Notes: a model not told the origin generated them from the letters alone. A stretch of DNA of 64,000 nucleotides from Euglena gracilis (GCA_039621445.1 CP154956.1:2641873-2705872); one strand, 5' to 3'. Counted from the stretch's first letter, positions 1 to 10,129 are shown. Numbers and translations: made by a program.

Positions 1-119
1 TCGGGGCGGTGGTGGGCATCTTCATGGGCATCCTGGTGCTGGGGTCCTATGGCACGTGGGCGGTCACCAAGCAGATCCAACAGGTTTCACAGGTCATTGA
101 GGACGTCGCAGAGATGAAG
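1..119 (+). CDS. Receptor-type cyclase-like gene, transmembrane exon (5' partial)
   Basis: The exon is open from base 3 in frame and runs off the left edge of the window. It encodes a hydrophobic helix (GIFMGILVLGSYGTWAV) followed by an amphipathic stretch (QIQQVSQVIEDVAEMK), and ends at AAG before a GT donor at 120. A membrane helix followed by a charged helix is the usual layout just before the cytosolic part of membrane-bound class III cyclases, and the next compatible exon at 7971 continues in phase 0. That it belongs to the cyclase gene is inferred from phase, order and content. The ectodomain would lie outside the window. Confidence 0.55.
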
Positions 120-740
120 GTGGAGACCAGGCGGCATCATCCACGCCCATCTCTACTTCCACATCTGCACCACATTGCTGTTGTTGTCCACATCTGTGTC
201 TCTATTTTTCTATTCTTCATTTCAACATTGGCATCCTTATCCATATCCATTTCCATGTCCATAGCTATCTTTTTATCTCAACACACACCTGCATCCACAC
301 CCGTATCCACACTTGTATCTACGACATCCCATATCAAAATTCATATCTACCGAAATTTCATATTATATGCATATCAATAACTTTTCCAGTATCTACATCC
401 ACATCTGTGTGAATTTCTGTAAACCTGCATCTCCAACTGTTTCAGCCTCTGCATCGTGCCTGCAATGGTATCCACCGGGTTGGGTTACCCTGATAAAAAT
501 GAAATCAAATGTTTAAAACGTCAGTTCGATTTTGCGAACTGACGAATTTTCAATTTTTTTCGCCCCACACCTGAGAACCTGTCAAGGTCAGAGTCCCTGG
601 CAACAGCTAATGTGTCATTATGAAAGGTCATCAGGGTCTTGTCAGGTGACAGTTTCCTGGTTGGGGGGTATGATAAAAAGGTCCAAAACATATTCTCCGC
701 ATTTTGCAAAGATCCAAAAGGACACAAAATTGATAAACTT
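120..740. other. Intronic DNA, no gene seen
   Basis: Non-coding sequence after the first exon, with CCACAT/CCATATCC-like degenerate repeats from 140 to 330. I see no exon or element. Confidence 0.5.
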
Positions 741-744
741 GGAT

Positions 745-1265
745 ACAGGAATAGCAGCCATCCTCTACTTGCCCCCCCCCCCAGGGGGGCCGATCCAGGG
801 GGGGGGGGTCGTATGGGGTTACCTGCGTCCGATTTTCCCGACTTTTTGGTCCCGCGGGCCTGGGGAAGAGCGTGTTTTCTGCGCGGGTTTCGGCGGATTT
901 GGGGAGGTTGGGACTTATTTTTAGGAATTGGGTCAGGGTTAGGATCGGCCCACCGAAGATGGCCAATTCAAGTTAGACCAGAAGTTAGGTCGCCAAGTTA
1001 GGTCACCACTGGGGAAAATTTTTTAAAACACCTTTTGCCTGAAAAATGCTGCACCCGACCGAAATTCCACCTGAATTCGTCCGGAATGCGGCCTAACTTC
1101 TGCCTAAATATCCAAAAATGGGGGACCTCCAGGAATTCGGTCGGAACCCTAAACCTATCCCAATCAGTAACCCCCGACTTTCCCCGAAAGGTCGGACGTG
1201 GGTCACCCCATATGGCCCTCCCCCCCTGCCGGGCGGGGGCAAGTAGAGGATTGCTGCTACAGGAT
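745..1265. mobile_element. Miniature element with about 95-bp inverted ends
   Basis: The left end (TAGCAGCCATCCTCTACTTG near 752) and the inverse of the right end (GTAGCAGCAATCCTCTACTTG near 1262) match. Pairing continues inside, through the CGTATGGGGT and GCGTCCGA segments near 808-830, which recur inverted near 1190-1215. There is no coding capacity. The target duplication is unclear. Confidence 0.5.
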
Positions 1266-1671
1266 CACCTACCCACCTGTCCAAAACGAGTCTAATGAGT
1301 TTTGCCAAATTATACTAATGCTACAGCTGAAGCCAAGAATTGTCAGGGAAAGATAGGCAAACACTGCACGCATCTCCTCTGTATCTGCATCTATGTCTGT
1401 ATGTTCGTTTGTTTGTGCGATTTTTCCTTTTTTTTGCTAATCTCTGCCTTTCTTCAGCAAGCGTGCACACAACTTCCAGAATCAATATTGCAGCCGGTAC
1501 CAGCTGGTGTACCCTTCCATTGCCAACGCTGCCTGTCATCAACACTGGAGGTCACCCAGAAGTCCCCAATCCGAAGGAGGTGGTACCAAAAGGCACCCGA
1601 AAACCATCGGGGCTCTTGGTACTGGCAACAGTGAGCATGGGAAGTTGTCAGGGTATCCTTGTGCAGGTCTA

Positions 1672-1790
1672 TCCTAACCATAACCCTAACCCTGACCCGG
1701 ACCCTTACGTTATGATTAGGATTTGGGACCCTGACCAAAACCCTAACCCTAACCCCTCCTACCCCTAACCCAAACCCAAACCCCAATCCC
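1672..1790. repeat. Degenerate interstitial CCCTAA array
   Basis: Repeats of AACCCTAACCCT with variants (CCTGACCC, CCTTACG) on the plus strand. The C-rich orientation is opposite to the TTAGGG array at 2010-2205, from which it is separated by about 220 bp without clear genes. Confidence 0.8.
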
Positions 1791-2009
1791 ACCCCCATAA
1801 GTCTTTTGAAGCACAGCAAGGCTTACGTTCCACTTCTTAAGGGCCGTTTCCCCCCCCTGCTCAACAGTTTTGATTTTGAGAAACTGTATCTTAGACTCAA
1901 AATTCGACCGACTGTGTGTATGCATGCATTGAACCACCCGGGTGTCACGCCACCCCACACCACGCTCAGGTGTCCGCTCTGGTGTCAATGTTTGGGTTGG
2001 GGTTGGGGT

Positions 2010-2205
2010 CAGGGTTAGGGTTAGGGTTAGGGTTAGGGTTAGGGTTAGGGTTAGGGTAGGGTTCGGGTTCGGGTCAGGGGTAGGGTTAGGGTTAGGGTTA
2101 GGGTTAGGGTTAGGGTTAGGGTTAGGGTTAGGGTTAGGGTTAGGGTTAGGGTTAGGGTTAGGGTTAGGGTTAAGGTAAGGGTTAGGGTTAGGGTTAGGGG
2201 GGGGT
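2010..2205. repeat. Interstitial (TTAGGG)n array
   Basis: About thirty near-perfect TTAGGG units with a few TCGGGT variants. This is the vertebrate-type telomere unit, also used by many protists and fungi. It lies between the degenerate C-rich array and the unidentified minus-strand gene. Confidence 0.95.
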
Positions 2206-2697
2206 TCAGTTGGTGATGAAGTCGTTCATCACCGGGCGCTGTACGGGCTCAATGGCGGTGGTGGTTGGCCATCACCGTGATTCCCCACGCCCCGGTCTGC
2301 CGCTGCTAAGTCGGCGGGCTCTCCGCCGCCCGGCCACCGGGGAGGCGGCCGGGAACGGGTTGGTTGCATCCAGGCAGCCAGGGTGGAGTGCCGCTTCGAC
2401 GGACGGGGCTCGGCCGGTGGCGAGGCGGGGCGGCGCGTCCGGGTGGGGATGCGGGGGGACGGTCTCGAAGGGCGTGAACACAGACAGGGCAGCAGACTGG
2501 GTGCGAACGGGTATGTCCGAGCCGAGGGAGGAGGCGGGGGCTGGCGGAAGCTGCGACGGGGGCGTTTGGGAAGCGGAGGGGGCTGGGGCTTCTCACGTCG
2601 AGTCCGATGACTGGGGAGTGGAGGCGGCAGACCCCGGAAGGAGGAGCGGTGCGGGTGTGAGAGATGGGTCCACCAGGCAGCGGAGGTAGGACTGTCA

Positions 2698-3715
2698 TCA
2701 AGAGACGAAGGCGGTGTACCACGCTGCTCCGGGGCCAGCGGGGGGCTCCACCACGATGACTGACCAGCGGACGTGATGCGAGGCGGGGATACCGCTCGCC
2801 CAGGGCAGGTGCACATCCTTGAACCGCAGCCAAGCGAGGTTGGGCTTGTGCCGAAGGCGGTCATGGTGGCGGCGGGTGAAGCAGGATAGTACCTTTGAGG
2901 GGTCGAGAGCGGCCGTGGTGGGGAACGGGTGGCCATGATCGGTCTCCCAGAGAAGGAGGAGCGCCATGCTGCACTAAAGCATTCCGGGGGAACCGGACAG
3001 AGGTGGCGGTGGTCGCGTATCCACGCGGCTAGGGAGGCATCCACAGAGGCCATTGTGACGTGGAGGGCGGTGGACAGGTGCGCGGCTTCCCGGGCATGGG
3101 CGGAATGGAGCCAGCGGTCGGCGTCCATGACGGAGCGGGGGGCGCGGTTGTAGTACCAGGTGCCTTGCCGCTGCATGCGATCGAGGGGAGGGGTGAGGAG
3201 GGCACCCTCCTGGATGAGGTTGCCCAGGACACGGGCGATGGCTGTGGTGCGAGCCTTCGCGGGAGTGCAGGGGGAGGCCATGAAGTGCTCGCCGGATTCT
3301 AAGACCGCGAGGATGGCAGGGGCCGTGTAGCCGGCGGAGGTGGGGCAGACGACCATGTTCTTGGCCAGCAGGCGAAGCAGCCGGGCGCGGAGCCATAGAT
3401 GCCGGGCCTCCCCATGTGGCGGGATTGGATCGGGGACTGGAGAGGGGGCTGCTATTGTGTGGCGAGTGATCTCCAAGTGGCGGAGGTCGGGGACGGTCAG
3501 CTGGCGTTCCGGCGGCATGGGGCAGGGGCGGCGGAGGCGCGAGGGGGGGCTGAGGACGTGGGCGGGTCTCCGGACGGGTGATCTGGGGATAGCAGGAGGG
3601 CGTAGCGGCGGCTCAGCAGCTCGGCGAGGCGCTCGGCAAGGGCCAGGTGCAGGCGGCGCAGGAAGCGGAGAACGCCGGCAGCGGGTGTTGGGTGGTGAGC
3701 AAGCACCTCTGATGA
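2698..3715 (-). CDS. Unidentified GC-rich protein with one frame change
   Basis: I do not recognise this protein. Minus-strand coding character is strong from about 3540 to 2965 (HLWLRARLLRLLAKNMVV, ...AGYTAPAILAVLESGEHF..., ...GTWYYNRAPRSVMDADRW...). It then continues in another frame from about 2967 to a stop at 2698 (MALLLLWETDHGHPF, ...FKDVHLPWASG, ...WSVIVVEPPAG). The switch near 2965 means an indel or an unrecognised splice. It lies antisense in the first visible intron of the cyclase-like gene and ends 490 bp from a (TTAGGG)n array. Confidence 0.5.
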
Positions 3716-3855
3716 TGCTGGGCGATGCTGGGCGATGCAGGGCGATGCTGGGCGATGCTGGGCGATGCTGGAATTTTGGAGACCAGAGGTGGGGTTCCGA
3801 TGCTGGGCGATGCTGGGCGATGCAGGGCGATGCTGGGCGATGCTGGGCGATGCTG
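3714..3855. repeat. GATGCTGGGC minisatellite, with an inverted counterpart
   Basis: The 10-bp unit GATGCTGGGC is tandemly repeated in two blocks (3714-3772, 3799-3855). The inverted unit GCCCAGCATC is repeated at 5554-5633. The 1.7 kb between them is made of other tandem repeats. Confidence 0.85.
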
Positions 3856-4234
3856 GCTATTTTTTGTACATTTTGAAGAATTAAACCCATTTCTGGGATA
3901 ATTTCCCCACAATTCTCCAGACCTACACCCATTTTGGCCATTATGGATCAATTTTGGGGGTTATTTGTCACTGAGTTGGCAAATATTAGGCTAATTTGGG
4001 TCAATATGAGCGCATTTTATGGCATTTTGGGCCATTTTGTGCCTTTGTGGTGATTTTGGGTCATTTTTCACAATCTTTTGGCGTTTTTGGGCATTTTTTT
4101 TGTCATTTGAAGCATTTTGGGTCATTTTGGTTGCTTTTTGGTTGCTTTTTGGGGTCAATTTTGGGTTTTTGTGGTCATTTTTGTGCTTTTGTGGTTATTT
4201 TGGCTAGGTTGGGTGCCATTGAATGAATACTGGA

Positions 4235-4690
4235 CAGACTCTGGACAAGATGCAGATGTTGGACAAGATGCAGGCGTTGGACAAGATGTACACACCAGAC
4301 AAGATGCCGATGCTGGACAAGATGAAGTGGATGCAGATACTGGACAACATGCAGATGGTGGACAAGATGCAGATACTGATAAGATGCCGATGCTGGACAA
4401 GGTGCCGATGCTGTACAAGGTGTAGATGCTGGACAAGATGCAAATGATGGACAACATGCAGATGCTGGACAAGATGCAGATGCTGGACAAGAAGCAGATA
4501 CTGGACAAGATGAAGTGGATGCAGACACCGGACAACGTTGCAGATACTGAGAAGATGCCGATGCTGGACAAGATGTAGATGGTGGACAACATGCCGATGC
4601 TGGACAAGGTGCAGATGCTGGACAAGGTGCAGATGCTGGACAAGATGCAGGTGGTGGACAAGGTGCAGATGCTGGACAACGCCATTTTGC
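4235..4690. repeat. 18-bp tandem repeat (GGACAAGATGCAGATGCT)
   Basis: About 25 variable copies of an 18-bp unit. They give long open frames of repeated Met/Asp/Lys or Cys/Arg on both strands, which I do not take as genes. The exact 6-codon length does allow all frames to stay open. Confidence 0.85.
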
Positions 4691-4917
4691 TGTGTCCTTC
4701 CTTGGTTGTTGTTGGTATAACCTCTGAACATTTACACTCGCTGCAGATCCAGCCTGGTCTGGGCGGGGTGTTTGGTCGAGACCCCGTTGCAATTGCAGGG
4801 GTGCCACCCTCCACCCTCCAGCACAGCAACTGTTTTGGTCTCTGTTTGTCTGACCGGCAAGAAGCTTGCAATTTGCACTCGATGTTGCCACAGGCCTGCA
4901 CACCACATCTTGTGCCG

Positions 4918-5490
4918 GCAAAAAGCAGCAAAAGTGGTCAAAAAGTGGTCAAAAAGCAGGCAAAAGTGGGGCAAAAGTGGTCAGAAAGCAGCAAAAGTGG
5001 TCAAGAAGCAGGCAAAAGTGGGCAAAGGTGGTCAAACAGCAACAAAAGTGGTCAAAAAGCAGCAAAAGCGATCAAAAAGCAGCAACAATGGCCAAAAGTG
5101 GGCAAAAAGTAGCAAACGTGGGCAAAAGTGGTCAAAAAGCAGCAAAAGTTGTCAAAAATGGTCAAAAAGCAGGCAAAAGTGGGCAAAGGTGGTCAAATAG
5201 CAACAAGCAGCAAAAGTGATCAAAAAGCAGCAACAATGGCCAAAAGTGGGCAAAAAAGTAGCAAACGTGGGCAAAAGTGGTCAAAAAGCAGCAAAAGTTG
5301 TCAAAAGTGGTCAAAAAGCACGCAAAAGTGGTTAAAAGTGGTCAAAAAGCAGCAAAAGTGATCAAAAAGCCGCAAAGGTGGTTGGAAATGGGCAAAAGTG
5401 GGCAAAAAGCAGTAAAAGTGGTCAAGAAGCAGTCAAAATTGGTCAAAAGGCAGCAAATGTAGCCAAAAGTGTTCAAAAAGCAGTCACACC
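4918..5490. repeat. A-rich tandem repeat (AAAAGTGGTCAAAAAGCAGC)
   Basis: Roughly thirty imperfect copies of a 10- to 20-bp unit rich in AAAAGTGG and CAAAAAGCAG. Weak related copies (TGGCCAAAAGT) appear at 47070-47350 inside another element. Confidence 0.85.
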
Positions 5491-5734
5491 TCACCACCGT
5501 CCTCATCCCGACGTCCGCCCTCGCTCACCACCAAGCACCTCTGGTCATCCATGCCCCCATGCCCAGCATTGCCCAGCATCGCCCAGCATCGCTCAGCATC
5601 GCCCAGCATCGCCCAGCATCGCCCAGCATCGCCTTTGGAGCCCTTGAAGGTGTACCTTTTATGCCTGCTGCTTTTGCCGCTCTTGCCCACTTTTGGCTAC
5701 TTTTGGCTATCTTTGGTTGCTTTTTGACCACTGG

Positions 5735-5905
5735 GGCAGGTGGTGCTGCTCGGTCCAGGGGGCTGGCGGAGGGGGGATGGGGGGATGGTCGCAGCGGTGG
5801 GCGGCGGACAGCCAAGTCTCGGGGATGGCGACCGACCAGTCTGCGGAACCGGTGGCAGGACAGCCAGCCAGCAGGTGGAGGTCGCCCTCCTCGTGTACGC
5901 TTGCA
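5735..5905 (-). CDS. Candidate upstream exon of the 2698-3715 protein
   Basis: The minus-strand frame reads EEGDLHLLAGCPATGSADWS, then VAIPETWLSAAHRCDHPPIP, a plausible exon of moderate GC. The 2 kb between it and the coding block ending near 3715 consists of tandem repeats, which would then be an intron. No motif identifies it and the splice borders are not certain. Confidence 0.3.
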
Positions 5906-6213
5906 GTATGCATTCGTTTCTCAAAGTGTGTTATTAACATAAACTATGAAGACACAGCCATGTCACACCCATTCAAAGTCAGTGGTTTTCAACCCATTTC
6001 AAACATTTCTAGTACACCCCCAAGTCACACAATTCACACACAATCGGAAATGATTTGGGCAGAAAACCGCGCAAAACCACTTCCGCAAAGTTTTTGCCCA
6101 AAGCTGCCACACGCCCCTCTGAACCTAAAATTTTGTGCCCTTTTAGGGGGGTTTTGAAATTCTCAAAAAACGTCAAAAAACACAAAAATTGGTTGGGCAA
6201 TTCGCGCCGCCTA
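5905..6213. repeat. Dispersed repeat R1, copy 1
   Basis: About 300 bp with GTTTTCAACCCATTTCAAAC, AATCGGAAATGATTTGGGC, a palindrome-like GCAG-AAAA-CCGC, CCCTTTTAGGGGGGTTT and GGGCAATTCGCGCCGCC. Related copies lie at about 34440-34760 and, for the right half only, 25330-25490. It is interrupted at the TA by the element at 6214. Confidence 0.7.
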
Positions 6214-6627
6214 CCCCCCCCCCCCCCCTAGTCGTACGACCACCCCTCATTTATGACCACCCCCCCGGTCACAGGTTGCAGGTCATGGGGGTGTTATGAC
6301 CACCCCCCCCGGTCACAGGTTGCAGGTTGCGAAAAATTTAACCCCCCAAAATAAGTCCCCCCCCTGGCCGGTCCGAGCAAAAATCCATGAAATGGACCCC
6401 CCCAAAATAAGGTCCCCCCTGCCGGCGCGAAGCGCCGGATTTTTGAAAAATGGGACATTTTGGGGGGGGTAAATCGGCCATTTTGGGACAGTTTTCACAC
6501 ACTTCTACGACCGCCCCCTCATCTATGACCACCCCCCGGTCACAGGTTGCAGGTTATGGGGGTGTTATGACCACCCCCCCCGGTCACAGGTTGCAGGAAC
6601 CCGGTCATACGACTAGGGGGGGGGGGG
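6214..6627. mobile_element. Poly-C-ended miniature element flanked by TA
   Basis: Both ends read as a C run followed by CTAGTCGTAYGACC inwards, with TA at 6212-6213 and 6628-6629. The element is inserted in a dispersed repeat whose uninterrupted copy is visible at 34759 (CACCTAAGTCAAAC). It contains paired ACC-C-run-GGTCACAGGTTGCAGG modules and an internal GGCGCGAAGCGCC hairpin. TA duplication is the hallmark of Tc1/mariner-type integration; no transposase is encoded. Confidence 0.8.
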
Positions 6628-7020
6628 TAAGTCAAAAAATCACCAAATTTTTCGGCTTCCAATTTTGTCGGTTCGAATTTTATCCAGCCCCATTTTTTTA
6701 CCCCCGGTATTTTGGGTTCATTTTTCAAAAGTTTTCAATTTTTTTTTCAGTCCAAATCCCCCGTTTTCCCGAAATTGGTGAAAGTGCTGCCCAAAATGTT
6801 CCCCAACCCCCCCCCCAAACCCCATTTTTTTCACACCTTCTAAAATTTCAACATTTCTCAAAATTTTGATTTTGAGAGATTTTGGAAGCAAAACAATGCC
6901 ACTGAAAATCCAAAAAAATTCCAAGGGAAAAAAATTTCAGTAAAATTCGACGCTGGTGTGCGGGACCAAAGGCCACCCCCACCGCGCCCGCCACCTTCGA
7001 CAGCGCGCCGCAGCTCCCGC

Positions 7021-7533
7021 TCAGCATTGCCGCGCCGCCGGGGGCAGCTCATACTCCACCCGGAGCAGCTCGAGGTGGTTGGGCTCCGGATCCGGCAACG
7101 AGCCGCGGATCCACCTCCCCGTTGGTGCCAGAGGATCTGCCGTGACCGGAATGGCCTGAGGCAGGCGCCGGACATGCAGCAGCACGAGGACCTTGTTGCG
7201 GGCGAGGAACGCCCTCTCCCACTCCACCGGGGGCAGCCGCCGTTCAGAGGCGGGCACGCGCAAGAGGGATGGTGGCTCGGCTACCGCCACCGCCTCCACG
7301 GTTACTCGCCGGTCCTCGAAGAGCGGGCCAGCTGCCGGAAGGAGCCGACGCAGGGCCGTGGCGTTGAGCTCCCTGGAGCAGCTGCCCCGGTCCGCCACCA
7401 CGGCGATGCTGTACACGGTGGATGGGTCCTCCAAATCGATTTGACTGCGTAACCGCTGAATCCATACGCCAAGGCGTTCTCGCGGCGGGATGATGATGTG
7501 GGAGGGGTGCTGGCCCCACCTCCGCGGAACCGC
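7021..7533 (-). CDS. Unidentified minus-strand coding block beside a telomeric array
   Basis: Reading leftwards from the edge of the (TTAGGG)n tract, the frame encodes RERLGVWIQRLRSQIDLEDP, then STVYSIAVVADRG, ...RRVTVEAVAVAEPPSLLRV..., ...ERAFLARNKVLVLLHVRR..., ...NHLELLRVEYELPP. It reaches a TGA near 7021, and another frame (RRGNAERELRRAVEGGGR) may continue past it. Base use is strongly coding. I recognise no family. It may be an exon of the same kind of protein as 2698-3715. Confidence 0.5.
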   Translation of the reverse strand, partial: AVPRRWGQHPSHIIIPPRERLGVWIQRLRSQIDLEDPSTVYSIAVVADRGSCSRELNATALRRLLPAAGPLFEDRRVTVEAVAVAEPPSLLRVPASERRLPPVEWERAFLARNKVLVLLHVRRLPQAIPVTADPLAPTGRWIRGSLPDPEPNHLELLRVEYELPPAARQC

Positions 7534-7534
7534 C

Positions 7535-7911
7535 GTTAGGGTTAGGGTTAGGGTTAGGGTTAGGGTTAGGGTTAGGGTTAGGGTTAGGGTTAGGGTTAGG
7601 GTTAGGGTTAGGGTTAGGGTTAGGGTTCGGGTTCGGGTTAGGGTTAGGGTTCGGGTTCGGGTTAGGGTTAGGGTTAGGGTTAGGGTTAGGGTTAGGGTTA
7701 GGGTTAGGGTTAGGGTTAGGGTTCGGGTTCGGGTTAGGGTTAGGGTTAGGGTTAGGGTTAGGGTTAGGGTTAGGGTTTAGGGTTGAGTTGCTCGAAGCCT
7801 GGGTAGCCTCAACTTGGTGCTTAGGGTTAGGGTTAGGGTTAGGGTTAGGGTTAGGGTTAGGGTTAGGGTTAGGGTTAGGGTTAGGGTTAGGGTCAGAGTT
7901 AGGGTTCAGGG
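7535..7911. repeat. Two (TTAGGG)n arrays separated by a repeated 40-bp unit
   Basis: A first array spans 7535-7783 and a second 7821-7911. Each is followed by a related unit of about 40 bp (7781-7820 and 7908-7950) sharing GGGTTGA, TTGCTCGAAGC and CTTGGTGC/CTTTGGTGC. The array plus its trailing unit has therefore been duplicated. It ends 20 bp before the cyclase exon at 7971. Confidence 0.9.
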
Positions 7912-7970
7912 TTGAATTGCTCGAAGCTTCGGTAGCACCAAACTTTGGTGCCCCCCCCCATCCCCGGGAG

Positions 7971-8120
7971 GTGCAGCGCATCGAGGCGGCGTTGGGGGTG
8001 CTGGTGGCCCGGCTGGCGGAGTACAAGACGTACATGCCGGCGGGGCTGTTCCAGCAAGAGGACCGGCCGGAGGATCTGCTGCTCACGGGCGGGCCGGACT
8101 GCCTCCAGCCCCCGCCGCAT
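7971..8120 (+). CDS. Cyclase-like gene, juxtamembrane helical exon
   Basis: The exon starts after CCCGGGAG at a GTG codon, in phase with the exon ending at 119. It encodes VQRIEAALGVLVARLAEY, then KTYMPAGLFQQ, then a Pro-rich stretch. Helical text ending in a Y-x-x-Y-M/L-P motif precedes the catalytic domain in many protist membrane cyclases; I recognise this as family resemblance only. The GC-rich codons contrast with the A/T-rich repeats around it. The 3' border is not clear: I see no strong GT donor between 8100 and 8170. Confidence 0.6.
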
Positions 8121-8459
8121 AAAAGCCCAACGTTCCGAACCCAAACAGCTCCAAGCAGACGAACTTATAATTTGGGTTTATATCAGCACGTTCCCTGTCC
8201 TACCCCTCCCTGGTCCGGACCCCCCACCTGCCCTTATATCGAAGCCTATCCGGGACCCCCCCAGAACCAAAAAGTTTCCTGTCCGGCGCTTCGCGCCAGG
8301 GAAGATATACCTTTTTTGGGGTGTGGTTTCTGACCTTTTTTAAAAAAAAGGAAAAGGAGCTTGAAGGCATGATTTTTGACCTCTTTTAAAAAAAAAACTG
8401 CGAGAAAATTTTGTTCATGGGGGTCCCGACCCCCCCCCCCCTACATTCACTGAATACCG

Positions 8460-8641
8460 CGCCGGGGGGTCAAGACGCCGCCCCGCGCCGCCCGCCGGTG
8501 CCCCCGGAGCTGTCCCCCAGCAGCGGCGTGGCGGGGCCCACGGCCGGGCCCAAGCGCTGCTTCTCCCAGCGCTGCAGCTCCGCCCCGGCCCTCTCGTCCT
8601 GTGACTCCCGGTCCACCAGCGGCCAGACCCCCTCCTCTTGA
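8460..8641 (+). CDS. Ser/Pro-rich candidate exon, possibly the cyclase linker
   Basis: A GC-rich open frame encodes a Pro/Ser/Ala-rich peptide containing PKRCFSQRCSS and SCDSRSTSGQTPSS, and reaches TGA at 8639-8641. The composition suits a disordered linker between the helical exon at 7971 and the cyclase core exon at 10130. If it is part of that gene, a donor must be used before the stop, for example the GT in CCCGGTCCACC near 8610. It could also be non-coding GC-rich DNA. Confidence 0.3.
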
Positions 8642-8644
8642 GGG

Positions 8645-9825
8645 TCCCCCTCTCAGTCCTCACTTTTTCTGTGCAGCGGTAGTGTTCTCTGCCCCCTCCC
8701 CCGTCTCCAAACTGGTTGGGGGGCAGGCCCAGTGAAGTGTTTTTTTCGAAGGCGGGAGACCCCCCTGAATAACGGCCCCGAATTTGTGGCTAAAGTTTTC
8801 ACAGGGGATTGCCGGATTTCATTCAACCAAAAGGAGACACTTCTTCGGCGTTTTCTTTGTTGAGGGGGGTGATGGAACATCCCACCCCGGAAACTGTAAC
8901 CTGACAGGTCGGGAATCAGAAACCCTGGGAGCCTCCTGGGATAGGTCACCCAAGCTTTGTTGACTTCCAATTTCTAGCCCTTTTGTTTTCAAAGTTGGTA
9001 CCGACCCCACGCAACTCAGTGATGACAGACGTCGGAGACAGGCCTATGAGGATTGATCAGCGAGCAAGGCAGGTGACAGTTTCCCGAGCCACAGGGGAAA
9101 ATTTGAATACCCGACCCCCGCCGAGCGTTTTTTCCCCACAAATGGGATCAGAAGCCCAAGGACAATGTTTGCAATGTATTTCACACAAAATGTTGAAACC
9201 CTCAAAACATCGCGAGGAGACAGGATGCAACAGGAGACAGGTCCCAAGCTGCAAGCAAGCGTGATGCCCATTTCCAAGAGGCCAGATTAACAAGTGCCCT
9301 CACCCCCTCTCAGATTCTCCACCCCTTGGGCGGGGTCGATCGTCAAATGGCCAATGGGTCAATCTGGCGGCGCTTTTTGGCCAGGTTTTTTTTTCTTCAG
9401 CCTTGGACCCCCTCCCCCCGGGGAGGGGAAGGTTGGGTGGGTCCTTTGGACCCCCCCTCCCCCCCCGGGGTTGGGGGTAGGGGCTGGTGGGTATATCTTT
9501 TTCTCCGCTGAAGGCGCCGAAAATTTTACCCACACACCATAAAACCTTTGAACCATGTTCAATATGCATTCAAACCGTTTTTCTTATCCCGAACTCGAAT
9601 TTTCGTCATTCTTTTTGTGCCTGATTTTTTCAGATTTTTTTGCGCCATCAGGGGTCTGAAGCTTTTGGAGTGCTTAATTGTTGGCTTTTGTTTGGTAAGC
9701 CGAGGCCGGATCTCAGTCTGGGCAATTTGTGGGCGGGGTATCTGCGCCCAGCACCGCAGTCCTGGGGGTGTCCTCTGCACGCCCAGGGCTGAATGGGCCA
9801 GCAGTCTCTTCGGAGGACCCCACCG
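8645..9825. other. Non-coding DNA with C/G-run repeat
   Basis: No exon recognised. A C/G-run segment with a CTGAAGGCGCCG hairpin at about 9390-9540 resembles the cores of the hAT-like elements but lacks clear ends. Confidence 0.5.
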
Positions 9826-9826
9826 C

Positions 9827-10083
9827 CAGGGGTTTTATTTAGTCTTGGACCCCCGGGGGGGGGGTGGGTCCCGCCGAGCCCCCCTGGGGGGCGGTCCCTC
9901 CAGGAGGTCCCCCAGGGGGGGATATACTTTTCGACGCCGAAGGCGCCGAAAATTTATGAAAAAGGTACTATTTTTTTGCATTTTTTTCGCGATTTTTGGC
10001 CATTTTTGGGGATAAGTGGGTGACCTCCCCCCAGAGGGTGGGTGGGGTGACCCCGTCCCCTCCCCAGTGTTAAAAAACCCCTG
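9827..10083. mobile_element. CAGGGG-ended hAT-like miniature element, no duplication
   Basis: The left end CAGGGGTTTTATTTAGTC and the right end TTAAAAAACCCCTG match the elements at 59719 and 62562, including the central CGACGCCGAAGGCGCCG hairpin and A/T-rich core. The flanking octamers differ (CCCACCGC, GACCTCAT), so the duplication has decayed or the copy is rearranged. It ends 47 bp before the first cyclase core exon. Confidence 0.65.
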
Positions 10084-10129
10084 GACCTCATTTGTGGGAG
10101 TTGTTTGGGGTGGTGCCGGGGCCTTTCAG

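Noticed and set aside
2229-3941. The whole 570-codon minus-strand frame as one protein.
   Set aside because: Its first part translates the GATGCTGGGC minisatellite, and after about 2965 the composition is Pro/Arg-rich and non-globular while another frame looks coding.
6214-6630. G-run-GTAAG at the right end of poly-C elements as an element-borne splice donor.
   Set aside because: The TA belongs to the target, as the empty site at 34759 shows. I see no exon abutting these elements.
7244-8086. Long Asn-Pro or Val-Arg frames through the TTAGGG arrays.
   Set aside because: A six-base repeat keeps frames open on both strands; the peptide is purely periodic.
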